Positions 25,547 through 34,572 of a stretch of 64,000 nt of DNA are shown here, in pieces. Source of the stretch: CAZICM01 sp964537685 (GTDB lineage Bacteria; Myxococcota_A; Polyangia; Polyangiales; Polyangiaceae); the NCBI GenBank assembly GCA_964537685.1, contig CAZICM010000044.1, forward strand, positions 11,985-75,984, read 5' to 3'. The position numbers were made by a program, and so were the translations under genes. Position 1 is the stretch's first letter. Every line of letters begins with the position of its first letter. The notes below the pieces were generated by a model. It searched no databases. It was not told where the DNA came from and was given only the letters and a program-made list of their open reading frames with translations.

Positions 25547-26231
25547 ATCGATCTCAGCGAAAGGGATGCATAAGCCGGGAATTGAGCGGGTTTCCGTTCG
25601 CAATGTCATAAAGACGTATGGATCGACGGTAGCGCTGCGAGGGGTATCGGCGGAATTTAAGGCGGGCGCGGTTTCTTTGATTGAAGGCGCCAATGGTTCG
25701 GGAAAGTCAACGCTGCTCGGTATTGTTGGGACGATGATTAAACCGAGCTCGGGCAGGGTATTTTATGAGCCCTTGGGGGAGGACGCTCATGCAGTTCGGG
25801 CCGAGATTGGCTGGGTTTCACATGAAACGCTTGCATATCCCGATTTAACAGGGCGCCAAAATATCGAACTGGCCGCGAAAGTTCATGGCATCGATGCGCG
25901 GGATACCTGGGAGCGGGCCAAGGAACGTTTTGAACTGCTCGGTTTTGCGGAGCGGCCTTTGCGTACTTGTTCGCGCGGTCAAAAACAAAGAATTGCCCTG
26001 GCCCGCGCGCTGGCGCACAAGCCTTCTCTCTTGCTCTTGGATGAACCGACGACCGGTTTGGATAAAGCGGGTGTGGCGAGGCTGCTGAGCGTATTGGATG
26101 AAGAGGTTCAGCGAGGGGCTGTGGTTCTTTTGGTGTCGCATGAGCCCGAAGTATTTGGCGGACGGGCGACGAAGAAACTTTTGTTGGAACGGGGACGGGT
26201 TACAAGTCCCTCGCATGAAGAGGCTTCGTAG
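25539..26231 (+). CDS. ABC transporter ATP-binding protein, CcmA-like
   Basis: A 230-residue ABC ATPase: Walker A EGANGSGKSTLLG, signature CSRGQKQRIALARAL (variant of LSGGQ), Walker B LLLLDEPTTGLDKAG and switch His in LLVSHEPE. Small size and the TLLGIVGTMIKPSSGRV segment resemble the CcmA heme-exporter subunit and other export ATPases. No permease gene is adjacent: the next gene encodes a secreted protein. The GTG at 25539 overlaps the aminotransferase stop by eight bases; ATG at 25566 is an alternative. Confidence 0.82.
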   Translation: MSKSISAKGMHKPGIERVSVRNVIKTYGSTVALRGVSAEFKAGAVSLIEGANGSGKSTLLGIVGTMIKPSSGRVFYEPLGEDAHAVRAEIGWVSHETLAYPDLTGRQNIELAAKVHGIDARDTWERAKERFELLGFAERPLRTCSRGQKQRIALARALAHKPSLLLLDEPTTGLDKAGVARLLSVLDEEVQRGAVVLLVSHEPEVFGGRATKKLLLERGRVTSPSHEEAS

Positions 26232-26268
26232 GCGTATAACAATAAAAAATGCCAGTGGGAGGCCGTCG

Positions 26269-27960
26269 ATGCGTGTCCGAGCATTTTGTTTTGTAGCGGT
26301 TGCGGGGCTTTTATCGCTGGGCGGGCGGGTTTGGGCACAGCCGTTAAAGAATGCCGTGCCTCCTCGGGCCGAGGCGTCGCCGTCGGAAGGAACCGTGCTG
26401 GCTCTGGACGGTGAGCAGTTGGTTGTGGATGTGGGTGAGTCCAAAGGGGGCGCCGTTGGGCTCAGTGTAGAGCTATGGAGACCGGTGAAGCTTAAGCATC
26501 CGGTAACAGGCGCGATCATCAGCGACCGATATCGGTTGGGCGAGCTCAAGTTGCTTCAAGTCCGCCCTACGCTGTCCCTGGCCGAAGTCTCGGGAACCCT
26601 GGCCCGGCCTCCCGCTGTGGGTGATGTGGTGGTTCTTCATTCGGGCCGGTTTATTCCACCGGTGGTTGATCGGCCGGCAAGCGAGCCATCCAATCTTCCC
26701 CGCGTTGGGACGCCCAATGGTGAAACGACCTCTGGAGCGAGTGCAAACGACGGTGAAGCTCAAGGATTGGCGGCCTTATTTGACAGCCTAAATCAAGGAA
26801 CGATACCCGAGCGGATTCGCAAACTGGAGCATTATGTTCAAAGCCGGCCTCAAGGACGCTTTTCAGAGGCGTTGCAAGAAGAGGCTCAGATGCTTCGGCG
26901 CCTGCTAAAGCCGGCGGCTGTGGACAAAGGCGCGGCTCAGTCCCCCAAGGCAGATAAGACCACACCTCTCCCGCGTTGGTTTGTAGGTCCCTCCGAAGTG
27001 ACGGAAGATACGCCGCTTCAGCTTGCGCTGGAAGTGTCCTCGGAAGCGAAGGGAGCCATTCTGTATCTTAGGCCGCAGGGAAAAAAAACCTACGATTCCC
27101 TGCCCATGGAGAATATTGGTCACGGCTATTTCTCCGTTACGATTTCGCCCGATCGTTTAGCTACGGATCGCGTCGAGTATTTTATTGATGCAATCGATGA
27201 AGATGGCGAGGCAAAACCTATTGTTGCGCACGCCGATAAGCCTTCGGATTTTGCGGTGGTACGAAAGCCGGGCGTAGAGAGCCGTGGAACATACAGGATG
27301 AGCGCGGCCTTGCTTACCGATTACGCCGATTTTAACCGGCTGCGGGGCAATGACCGAATGTGGCAAACGGAAGGCTATTTGGGTATTCGTTTTCAGTCGC
27401 TTGGGGTGAGGGCGCTTCGATCGGGATTTGGGGTTCTTCGGGGTGTAAGCGGTTCGGTGGAAGAGTTGGATCGAGAGCTTGACCCTAAGCCCGGCCGGGA
27501 GATCGGATTGACGTACGGCTATTTGGAACTGGAATTGGGTTTATGGGAATCCTTTTCGATGATTGGCCGAGGCGTGGTCGGTCTGTTGGATGATGGGATA
27601 TCGGGCGGCGCTCAAGTATTTGTTCGATTTGGGAGCGATTTGGGGACCAATTTAATGGTGGGCGGTGAGGTTTTGGGGGGTGTGGGTCTAAGAACGATCG
27701 CTCAATTGGAATTGGGGATGTTTGACAAGGTGCCGATGCTGCTTAGAGCGGAGACCACCAATCAGCCCGCGGGAGGCTCGCCGAGCCGGGCCGATACAGA
27801 TACGGCTCAATTGGAAAGCGAACGAGGCACGCGCCTGATTGTTCAAGCGGGATACCGGGTTCTTCCAAAGTTAACGTTGTCGGCCCGGGCATCGGTGCAA
27901 GGGCGAACGATTTGGCACGCCGGGCCGGGTGTGGGCGGCATGGTCGGTTATAGGTGGTGA
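26269..27960 (+). CDS. Large secreted/outer-membrane protein, function unknown
   Basis: A 563-residue protein with a strong GGGAGG ribosome-binding site and a signal peptide (about 1-24, ending WAQP). Residues 30-120 form a beta-rich region with a VELWRPVKLKHPVTG motif. A low-complexity spacer follows, then a helical bundle-like stretch (about 165-215). An Ig-like segment beginning TPLQLALEVSSEAKGAILYL comes next. The C-terminal ~190 residues alternate short amphipathic strands and end in GMVGYRW, with the terminal aromatic residue typical of outer-membrane beta-barrels. An outer-membrane location is inferred. It overlaps the convergent bioD end by 13 bases. Confidence 0.68.
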   Translation: MRVRAFCFVAVAGLLSLGGRVWAQPLKNAVPPRAEASPSEGTVLALDGEQLVVDVGESKGGAVGLSVELWRPVKLKHPVTGAIISDRYRLGELKLLQVRPTLSLAEVSGTLARPPAVGDVVVLHSGRFIPPVVDRPASEPSNLPRVGTPNGETTSGASANDGEAQGLAALFDSLNQGTIPERIRKLEHYVQSRPQGRFSEALQEEAQMLRRLLKPAAVDKGAAQSPKADKTTPLPRWFVGPSEVTEDTPLQLALEVSSEAKGAILYLRPQGKKTYDSLPMENIGHGYFSVTISPDRLATDRVEYFIDAIDEDGEAKPIVAHADKPSDFAVVRKPGVESRGTYRMSAALLTDYADFNRLRGNDRMWQTEGYLGIRFQSLGVRALRSGFGVLRGVSGSVEELDRELDPKPGREIGLTYGYLELELGLWESFSMIGRGVVGLLDDGISGGAQVFVRFGSDLGTNLMVGGEVLGGVGLRTIAQLELGMFDKVPMLLRAETTNQPAGGSPSRADTDTAQLESERGTRLIVQAGYRVLPKLTLSARASVQGRTIWHAGPGVGGMVGYRW

Positions 27961-28625
27961 TGTGTTTCACGTGAAACAATCAGGTCCACAATTTGAGCGG
28001 CTGCTGATCTGAGTTCTGGGCTGCTGATTGAGGCGCGTGGAAAGCTGGCGGCGACCTTGGCAATTCCAAGGGTATGGAGCTCGGAAGCATTGCTTCCTGT
28101 TGAGCCGTCGGCGATAGGCGGAGCTTGAAGAATAACCCAGGGCTCTGGGAGTTCAGGGCCAAGCGTGCGGAAGGCGAGACAACAAGCCGCCACTTCATGA
28201 AGGACGCCGAGGCGATCGGGAGCGACCAAGAAAATTCGCTCGGGATGAAGGTGTCGAATCCAATCGAGGTTGGTGAGTCCGGGGCCTAAAGGGGAGAGAA
28301 GAGCGCCGGCTGTCTCTATAAGGAGGACTTGGGCGGAGTGGGAAAGGAGCCAGTCATCAATGCGCTCGAATTGAATGGATACGTCTGCCCGCCTCGCGGC
28401 CAAATGGGGAGATACAGCTTCGCTAAAGGTATAGGGTGCAGGTTTGGGCGGGAATGAACTCACGCGGGCAAGCGCGGCTCCATCGCTTTGCTCGGGTGTC
28501 CAGCCAGATTCAATCGGTTTTAATCCGAGGGTAGGGATGCCGCGGGCCACCAGGGCCTCGACAATGGCAACACCTGCGTGCGTCTTTCCAATTTCGGTTC
28601 CTGTTCCGGCGATGACAATTCTCAT
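27948..28625 (-). CDS. bioD: ATP-dependent dethiobiotin synthetase
   Basis: A 225-residue biotin-pathway enzyme that carboxylates 7,8-diaminopelargonate to dethiobiotin with ATP and CO2. The P-loop GTGTEIGKTHAGVA (residues about 7-20), GLKPIESGW and the LLIETAGALLSPLG segment (usually EGAGG) match the family. The last has TAG where GAG is usual. The 3' end encodes VSRETHHHL, where the parS palindrome at 27963 forms codons. It is downstream of bioF, separated by about 50 bases. The bioA aminotransferase is not adjacent. Confidence 0.9.
   Translation of the reverse strand: MRIVIAGTGTEIGKTHAGVAIVEALVARGIPTLGLKPIESGWTPEQSDGAALARVSSFPPKPAPYTFSEAVSPHLAARRADVSIQFERIDDWLLSHSAQVLLIETAGALLSPLGPGLTNLDWIRHLHPERIFLVAPDRLGVLHEVAACCLAFRTLGPELPEPWVILQAPPIADGSTGSNASELHTLGIAKVAASFPRASISSPELRSAAAQIVDLIVSRETHHHL
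27963..27978. other. parS partition site (perfect palindrome), copy 1
   Basis: TGTTTCACGTGAAACA is a perfect 16-base palindrome identical to a common chromosomal parS sequence bound by ParB. It lies within the last codons of bioD (VSRETH). Confidence 0.85.
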
Positions 28626-28671
28626 GGCGGCGTGAAGGCGAGGGTTTAATTAAAAGGAAGTCGGAGGATGT

Positions 28672-28687
28672 TGTTTCACGTGAAACA
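28672..28687. other. parS partition site (perfect palindrome), copy 2
   Basis: A second exact copy of TGTTTCACGTGAAACA, 709 bases from copy 1, covering the stop codon of bioF (encoding Cys-Phe-Thr-stop) and the start of the bioF-bioD gap. Together they flank bioD and lie 4-5 kb from dnaN. Confidence 0.85.
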
Positions 28688-29839
28688 GTTCCTCAGGTGT
28701 TCACAAGCCATCTGAATATCGCGCTCAGAGAGCGATGCGGAAACGCTAAACCGAAGGCGCGCCGTGTTCGGTGGAACGGTTGGAGGGCGAATGGCCTGTA
28801 CAAAGATACCCGCTTCCAAGAGACGTTCGGAGAGTTCCACGGCCCGGCGGGCGTCGCCCACGATCCAGGGAAGTATGGGTCCGCGCTGGGTTTTCAAGGT
28901 GGCCTGGGCTCCGAGTTCAAGGAGTCTGGTTCTTAAAAGATGGCTTAGATGAAGGAGCTTTTCACGGCCCGCGTCATCGTCGGCAACCCGCTGAATACGA
29001 AGGTCGATCGCTTTGGCCAGATATGGGCTAATGCCTGTCGAGAAGACAAAACTTCGAGCCCGGTTCCATAGATAGGTATAGAGAAGGGTTGAGCCTGCGA
29101 CAAAGGCTCCTTGAAGGCCAATGGCTTTGCCGAGCGTGCCAACCAAAATATCCGGCCGGATGCCTGCCTCCGCACAGAGTCCCGCGCCCTTTGGTCCAAA
29201 GACGCCGAGGGCATGAGCCTCGTCCACCATAAATATGGCCTGATAGCGATCGCATAGGGAACGAAGGCGCTGAAGGTCGGGGATATCGCCATCCATGCTG
29301 AAGTAACTTTCTGTGATCACCCATCGGCGGCGATACGAAGAGCCCATTTGAAGGGCTCGCTCATAGGCTTCGGTGTTTCGATGAGGGATGATTTCAATTT
29401 GAGCGCCGGACAACCGGCAACCGTCGATGATGGATGCGTGATTAAAGGCATCGGAAAGTATAAGGTCGCCTGGTCGGATCAAGGCGGCGATGGTTCCAAG
29501 ATTGGCCGCGTAGCCCGATGAAAAGAGGAGGGAGCTTTCGGTGCCAACCCATTGGGCAATATGTCGTTCCGCTTGTTGATGAGCTGGATGATGGCCGCTG
29601 ATGAGGCGAGAGGCCCCCGCGCCACTTGGATATGAATCGGGTTGAAGAGGGGTGCCGGGGGCGCTTGGCCAGGGTTCCGCCGCATAACCCAAATAGTCAT
29701 TGGAGCAGAGGATAATCCGCGTTTGCGAAGGAGAAGCGCCGTTTGGGCCGGCAGACTGAGGAGGCCGCCTCAGCAGGTTTTTTTCGGAAAGGGCTGAAAG
29801 CTCGGTGCGGAGAAAATCTGAAAGAAGGGTTTCGCTCAT
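28676..29839 (-). CDS. bioF: 8-amino-7-oxononanoate synthase
   Basis: A 387-residue PLP enzyme of the alpha-oxoamine synthase family that condenses pimeloyl-CoA/ACP with alanine in the first committed step of biotin synthesis. Matches are CSNDYLGYA, GAGASRLISGHHPAHQQAE, SDAFNHASIIDGCRLSG, FMVDEAHALGVFGPKGAG and the PLP lysine in GTLGKAIGLQGAFVAG. The start overlaps the zapA stop (ATGA). Length is typical. It is followed by bioD. Confidence 0.95.
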   Translation of the reverse strand: MSETLLSDFLRTELSALSEKNLLRRPPQSAGPNGASPSQTRIILCSNDYLGYAAEPWPSAPGTPLQPDSYPSGAGASRLISGHHPAHQQAERHIAQWVGTESSLLFSSGYAANLGTIAALIRPGDLILSDAFNHASIIDGCRLSGAQIEIIPHRNTEAYERALQMGSSYRRRWVITESYFSMDGDIPDLQRLRSLCDRYQAIFMVDEAHALGVFGPKGAGLCAEAGIRPDILVGTLGKAIGLQGAFVAGSTLLYTYLWNRARSFVFSTGISPYLAKAIDLRIQRVADDDAGREKLLHLSHLLRTRLLELGAQATLKTQRGPILPWIVGDARRAVELSERLLEAGIFVQAIRPPTVPPNTARLRFSVSASLSERDIQMACEHLRNCFT

Positions 29840-30177
29840 AGGGTTGAATCGCCCGCTTCTTCTTCCTGCTCGCTTAGCGGCGAGACGGGGGAACGCATCA
29901 GCGCTTGGTCCACTCGTTCAAGAATTCTTGTGAATGCTTCGCGAAACTTTGTTTTGAGAAGCCGGGTCTTGGTTCGCTCCTCTTCGAGGTCATGCGCCAA
30001 GGCCATCGCCGCTAACAGCATCGCCTGTTGAGGCATCATCGAACGGCCCGGTTGCATCAAAGGCGCGAGTCTTTCCTCAACGGCTGTCGCCAAACGTTGA
30101 AGTTCTTCATCGCTCGCCGAGCTGACCACGCGGTACGATTGTCCACCGACCCGCAATTGAACTGTGCGCCGTGCCAT
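29836..30177 (-). CDS. zapA: Cell division protein ZapA
   Basis: A 113-residue FtsZ-associated protein that bundles FtsZ filaments at midcell. It has the small N-terminal beta-alpha head (VQLRVGGQSYRVVSSASDEELQRLA) and a long C-terminal helix expected to form an antiparallel coiled coil (AMALAHDLEEERTKTRLLKTK…). ATG at 30177 is chosen over GTG at 30186; neither has a clear ribosome-binding site. Its stop overlaps bioF. The frequent neighbour 6S RNA is not seen here. Confidence 0.82.
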   Translation of the reverse strand: MARRTVQLRVGGQSYRVVSSASDEELQRLATAVEERLAPLMQPGRSMMPQQAMLLAAMALAHDLEEERTKTRLLKTKFREAFTRILERVDQALMRSPVSPLSEQEEEAGDSTL

Positions 30178-30192
30178 GCGGGCCACGCTATC

Positions 30193-30801
30193 ATGCTTTT
30201 TAAGATGCTTCGATATCGACGATATCTGTGTTCATGGCTTTTTGTTTTTGCCCTGTTGCTTGCGGTGTATCCAGCTCAGGCGGCTCCTCAGGGAACGGCG
30301 GGCTTGACCATAGGCGCCGCGGGGACTGGATATCATCATCGCTATTGGGAAGAGACCCGCTTTCATCTCGGCGCGCGGGGCGATGTGTTGTTTGGGCGGG
30401 ATCGCAATTCGGATTTTGGTTTCGGCCCTTATGTCGAGGTGGGTACGAATGGCTTTCAATCGATTCAATTTGGAGGCGGCGCTTCATTGCTTTTGCCGGT
30501 GATCGATTATCTGCCACTGGTGATCTCGCTGGGAGCCTATGGCCAAAAGTCCGATGATGATTTTGGCCTTTCGCCTGGCGTGTCCACAGGGCTATTTTGG
30601 GGTAGCCGCAGCTATAACTTCCACGGCGGCTACATTATGAGCGCCGGGCTGATTGGGCAATTTCGCTATGGTTTGGGCGCTTCGGGCGAAACGTCCATCA
30701 TCGTGGGCGCTCAGATCGATTTTCTGGCGATGAGCCTTCCCTTTTTGTTTTTGATCAATGCGATTCGCGGAGGTTCATCCGATACCCGGCCGGTTCGTTG
30801 A
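30193..30801 (+). CDS. Secreted protein, possible outer-membrane barrel
   Basis: A 202-residue protein beginning MLFKMLRYRRYLCSWLFVF and continuing into a signal peptide ending AQAAP. The mature part is Gly- and aromatic-rich with regular hydrophobic alternation (FGFGPYVEVGTNGFQSIQFG, LPLVISLGAYG), suggesting a small beta-barrel. Its start faces zapA with only 15 bases between. No family is recognised. A longer in-frame start at 30028 lies antisense to zapA and is unlikely. Confidence 0.65.
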   Translation: MLFKMLRYRRYLCSWLFVFALLLAVYPAQAAPQGTAGLTIGAAGTGYHHRYWEETRFHLGARGDVLFGRDRNSDFGFGPYVEVGTNGFQSIQFGGGASLLLPVIDYLPLVISLGAYGQKSDDDFGLSPGVSTGLFWGSRSYNFHGGYIMSAGLIGQFRYGLGASGETSIIVGAQIDFLAMSLPFLFLINAIRGGSSDTRPVR

Positions 30802-30809
30802 TTGCGCAA

Positions 30810-31502
30810 CTACGGGCAATCTGTATCGACGAAACGGCAGCGGCCATCGGAACCAAAACGGCAATCCGCTTCGGTGGAGGTCAGCTCGTCGGGTGTGCAT
30901 TTTCCGCTCGCCGCCGTGCATGTGCAGTTTGTACAAACGGTGATCGGAAAGGTCCATGGAGCCGTTTCCAATTCGGTGCCTCCCAAGGTCCGGCCCCGCG
31001 CCACCACGGACACCAGCACTTGAGGAAAGCCGCCCGCTCCTGCCTGAGCTGCCACCGCTTGAGCCGTTCCAACATCGAGCAGCAGACCATCCACAACTCC
31101 ATAGCCAGGATCGGGCGCCTGCCCAGGATCGACAAAACCCGCCGCCGGAACCGAATAGCTCGCCACTTGTCCGCCCGAAGCCGCGTCGGCCACCGTGATA
31201 TCCAGCGCGTAGACCACAATGCGCGAGGTCTCCGTTCTCAGCGAGTCATTGCCCAGCGCCGCCAATTGATTACCGACCAAAAGCGGGCAGCGATAACCCG
31301 TAACGCTAAAGGCCGTATCCACCAGACCTCCTTGCACGGTTGCCGAATCCAGCGTGGCTTGCACGGCGCATGCGCTGTCCGGCACCAAACACGCCCGAAT
31401 AAAAAAACTGCTTTCGTTATCCGCGCACGAAGGGCCGGCCAGCCCGGCAAATGCTAGCAATCCCACGGTTACCAATGCCTTGCGCCAAATCGTTTTCCTC
31501 AT
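30810..31502 (-). CDS. Cysteine-containing lipoprotein, unknown function
   Basis: A 230-residue predicted lipoprotein: MRKTIWRKALVTVGLLAFAG then lipobox ending PSC at residue 26. The start at 31502 has GAGGG/AAAGG upstream. The body contains a beta-rich middle and a C-terminal Cys cluster (VCTNCTCTAASGKCTPDE, then DCRFGSDGRC). It resembles the Cys-rich surface lipoproteins elsewhere in the window but is not homologous enough to name. It converges with the preceding plus-strand gene, eight bases apart. Confidence 0.7.
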   Translation of the reverse strand: MRKTIWRKALVTVGLLAFAGLAGPSCADNESSFFIRACLVPDSACAVQATLDSATVQGGLVDTAFSVTGYRCPLLVGNQLAALGNDSLRTETSRIVVYALDITVADAASGGQVASYSVPAAGFVDPGQAPDPGYGVVDGLLLDVGTAQAVAAQAGAGGFPQVLVSVVARGRTLGGTELETAPWTFPITVCTNCTCTAASGKCTPDELTSTEADCRFGSDGRCRFVDTDCP

Positions 31503-31592
31503 ACCTTTGCCCTCGCGGAAAGCTTTATCGTCCACCATCGCATTTTAACCAAGGCAATTAAAATGCGGCAATGTTGCGGCGCTGATTTCAAT

Positions 31593-33215
31593 TTATTTGG
31601 TTGTTTTGCCCGTGTTCTTTAATGCCTCGGCACAGAAGTCGCTCAGGTTTATTTCTGTGAGGCGCGAGCGGCCAAGCTCGCTGGGGAAAGCGGTTCGAAG
31701 CCGTGGGCCACGCCGTTTTTTATCGTATTGAATGAAGCTTAGCCCCTGCTCCATATCGGTCCGTTCAATCGTTGGCTCTAGCCCAAGGGATTCCAATACA
31801 TCGATTAGCCTTAAGACCACCGGCGCGGGTGTGAACCCCAATGTCTCGCCGATACGAGCCTCGACGACCATGCCCAAGGCCACCGCCTCGCCATGGGTAA
31901 ACCGCTCGAAGCGGCCCAGGGCTTCCAGCGCGTGCCCCACCGTATGACCAAAATTCAGCACGACCCGTTCGCCTTGCTCTTGTTCGTCTCGCTCAACAAC
32001 CCCAGCCTTGGCATGGATGGCCCGGGTGATCGCCGTTTGAAGTACATCCTCCCGGCGGGCCAACAGATGCGCGCTCTCCATTTCAAGTGTGCAAAATAAC
32101 TCCGCGTCCAACATCAATCCCGCTTTGACCATTTCCGCAAGTCCGCTCCGAAATGAACGTTCGCCTTCCGTGCGAAGCACTCGCGGATCGATGATGACCG
32201 CCTTCGGTTGATGGATTCGTCCAACGCTATTTTTTGCTGATCCAAGGTCCACACCGGTTTTACCGCCCACCGAGGCATCGATCATCGCAAGCAAGGTTGA
32301 AGGAATTGAGATCCACGCGATGCCCCGAAAGAGTACCGATGCCACAAAACCCGTCACATCGTTGACGGCGCCTCCGCCCAGCGCGAGCAAAAGACTTCCC
32401 CGATCGGCGCCCGCTTCGATCAACGAAGAAAGCAAATGCCCCGCCTGTTCCCAGGTTTTGGCCGCCTCGCCTTGAGCCATCCGAAGCGTCTGTACGCGAT
32501 GTCCGCGCCGCTCCAGCTCTTGTTGCAAGGACCGCCCCCACAGCGAATGGACTTGTGTATCGCTCAGCATATATACCGAGGATGGTGAAAGCAGGCGCAA
32601 TTGTTCGCTCAAGACCGAGGCAGGTTCATGGGTAATCCAAAGGCTATGGCTATGCGGCCCCAGATCGATGCGCCGCACATTGGAATGAAAATACAGGGCC
32701 GAAAGCGTGTCGCAGAGCTCGTCGGGCGTTCGGTCATCGGTGCAGATGGCCAAATGAGCCTGGCTGTAGACCTGGTGCCGCGCCGCTTCGATTTCCGATA
32801 AAAGCTTTAGCAACTCGTGTTCCGATGCCGCGCCTTTCAGCAAAGGACGATGAAATACCTGCCCCGCCAAACGCTGGGCCAACCCTTCAGGACGGGCCTT
32901 CAGCCACACCAGCATGCCCCGCTCCAAAACCATGCGCCGAATGCCGTCATCGAGAAGCGCACCCCCGCCAAGCGCAATCACCGAACGGCCCGCGCTGGTG
33001 GTCAACACCTCCCGGACAATCTCCGCTTCCAGCGCGCGGAAAACGCCGGGTCCTCCGGGCTCTTCCCTAAAGATCTCTTCAATCGTGCGCCCAGCCCGAG
33101 CCTCAATCCGCTCGTCCGTGTCCACAAAAGGGAGTGCGTGCTTCTGCGCCAGCGCCTTGCCCAGCGTCGACTTTCCCGAACCCATCATCCCGGTCAGAAT
33201 CAGCGGCTTTATCAT
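31593..33215 (-). CDS. aroKB: Fused shikimate kinase and 3-dehydroquinate synthase (AroK-AroB)
   Basis: A 540-residue bifunctional protein. Residues 1-170 are shikimate kinase: Walker A LTGMMGSGKSTLGKAL, DTDERIE and ALGGGALL. Residues about 180-540 are 3-dehydroquinate synthase: ALGGGAVNDVTGFVASVLFRG (NAD and substrate), IPSTLLAMIDASVGGKTGVD, LAEMVKAG and NFGHTVGHALE with metal-binding His. The two reactions are separate steps of the shikimate pathway (B is step 2, K is step 5). It starts three bases after aroC on the same strand, so the two form a small aro operon. Both halves look intact. Confidence 0.95.
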   Translation of the reverse strand: MIKPLILTGMMGSGKSTLGKALAQKHALPFVDTDERIEARAGRTIEEIFREEPGGPGVFRALEAEIVREVLTTSAGRSVIALGGGALLDDGIRRMVLERGMLVWLKARPEGLAQRLAGQVFHRPLLKGAASEHELLKLLSEIEAARHQVYSQAHLAICTDDRTPDELCDTLSALYFHSNVRRIDLGPHSHSLWITHEPASVLSEQLRLLSPSSVYMLSDTQVHSLWGRSLQQELERRGHRVQTLRMAQGEAAKTWEQAGHLLSSLIEAGADRGSLLLALGGGAVNDVTGFVASVLFRGIAWISIPSTLLAMIDASVGGKTGVDLGSAKNSVGRIHQPKAVIIDPRVLRTEGERSFRSGLAEMVKAGLMLDAELFCTLEMESAHLLARREDVLQTAITRAIHAKAGVVERDEQEQGERVVLNFGHTVGHALEALGRFERFTHGEAVALGMVVEARIGETLGFTPAPVVLRLIDVLESLGLEPTIERTDMEQGLSFIQYDKKRRGPRLRTAFPSELGRSRLTEINLSDFCAEALKNTGKTTK

Positions 33216-33218
33216 CGA

Positions 33219-34394
33219 TCAATAAGCCTTCACTTGTGTCCGATATCCTGAAAGATTGCGAACAAATTCACCCATGCTATCGCCGCCGCATTTTTCGAGA
33301 AGAGCTTCCGCGAGCACGATGGCCATCATCGCCTCGCCCACGACACTCGCCGCGGGCACGGCGCAGATATCGCTTCGTTCATAGGCTGCTTCCACCGCTT
33401 CTTTGCTTTGAACATCCACCGACATCAGCGGCGCTTTTTGCAAGGTGGGCAAAGGCTTCATCGCCATCCGGCATAGGATAGGCATTCCATTGCTTACTCC
33501 GCCTTCAATCCCGCCTGCCCGATTGCTCGGTCTGCTAAATTCACCCGTCTCTCGATCGTATTCGATAGGATCATGCACTTCGTGCCCCACCCGCCGCGCC
33601 GCCTCAAAGCCTAAACCGATCTCCACGCCCTTGATGGCCGGTATGCTCATCAGCGCCCGGGCCAGCCGCCCGTCCAATTTTCGGTCCCATTGAACATAAC
33701 TTCCCAATCCAGCGGGTACGCCTATCGCCCAGATTTCGGCCACGCCTCCCAAGGTCGTCCCTCGGTGCGCCGCCTCTCGAATGGCCGCCTTCATCAAGGA
33801 GCCAGCCTCTTCATCCGCGCATCCTAGGTCCGAAGCCCTCGCCTGTTCGAAAACGAGCGAAAGAGACGAGCCTTCCCGCAACAAAGGCGCCTGCACCTGT
33901 CCAATCGCCACCACATGCGCCCCAATTTCAATCCCAACGGCGCCCAAAAAAGTCCGGCACAGCGCCCCCACCATCACCCGCGCCGCCGTCTCCCTTGCGC
34001 TGGCTCGCTCCAGCACATCCCGAAGATCGGGCAATCCATATTTTAAAGCTCCTGCCAAATCCGCATGGCCCGGTCTGGCTCTCAACAAAGCTTCAGGGGG
34101 AGGCTCCATCGGCGCCGGACTCATTCGCCCCGTGTGCGCCCCGAAATCCTTGTTTTCAATTTGCATCGCCACAGGCGCCCCTGTCGTAAAGCCTCCCCGC
34201 ACACCTCCCAAAAACTGAACCCGATCGCGCTCAATTTTTTGCCTGGCGCTCCGCCCATACCCGCGCTGCCTTCGTTCCAAATCCGCATCGACATCGGCCG
34301 CCGACAACGCCAACCCCGCCGGAATGCCTTCTACAACGGCCAGAAGAACCGGCCCATGCGACTCGCCCGCTGTTGACCAACGCAATTGGGTCAT
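33219..34394 (-). CDS. aroC: Chorismate synthase
   Basis: A 391-residue FMN-dependent enzyme that converts EPSP to chorismate, the last shikimate step. The N terminus RWSTAGESHGPVLLAVVEG, RRQRGYGRSARQKIERD, RPGHADLAG, RASARETAARV and SNRAGGIEGGVSNGMPI match the family. Length is standard. The ATG at 34394 is 178 bases from the divergent DUF167 gene, and that gap should hold the promoters. It is followed by the aroK-aroB fusion. Confidence 0.97.
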   Translation of the reverse strand: MTQLRWSTAGESHGPVLLAVVEGIPAGLALSAADVDADLERRQRGYGRSARQKIERDRVQFLGGVRGGFTTGAPVAMQIENKDFGAHTGRMSPAPMEPPPEALLRARPGHADLAGALKYGLPDLRDVLERASARETAARVMVGALCRTFLGAVGIEIGAHVVAIGQVQAPLLREGSSLSLVFEQARASDLGCADEEAGSLMKAAIREAAHRGTTLGGVAEIWAIGVPAGLGSYVQWDRKLDGRLARALMSIPAIKGVEIGLGFEAARRVGHEVHDPIEYDRETGEFSRPSNRAGGIEGGVSNGMPILCRMAMKPLPTLQKAPLMSVDVQSKEAVEAAYERSDICAVPAASVVGEAMMAIVLAEALLEKCGGDSMGEFVRNLSGYRTQVKAY

Positions 34395-34572
34395 GTGTCC
34401 TCACATCTTTTTTGGAAAAGCGCTGGAACGCAATGCAAATAAAATCGATATAAATGCAAGCATTTCGCCAAGGATGATGTACAACATTCGAAGGGCTGCG
34501 CCGCTATGATCATGTGTGAATGGCGCGCGCGTTCTGGATTCGGTTTAAACATCTGTTCTGCTCGATCGTTGT

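Noticed and set aside
29836..30192. 6S RNA next to zapA
   Set aside because: zapA overlaps bioF directly and no conserved 6S secondary-structure region fits here.
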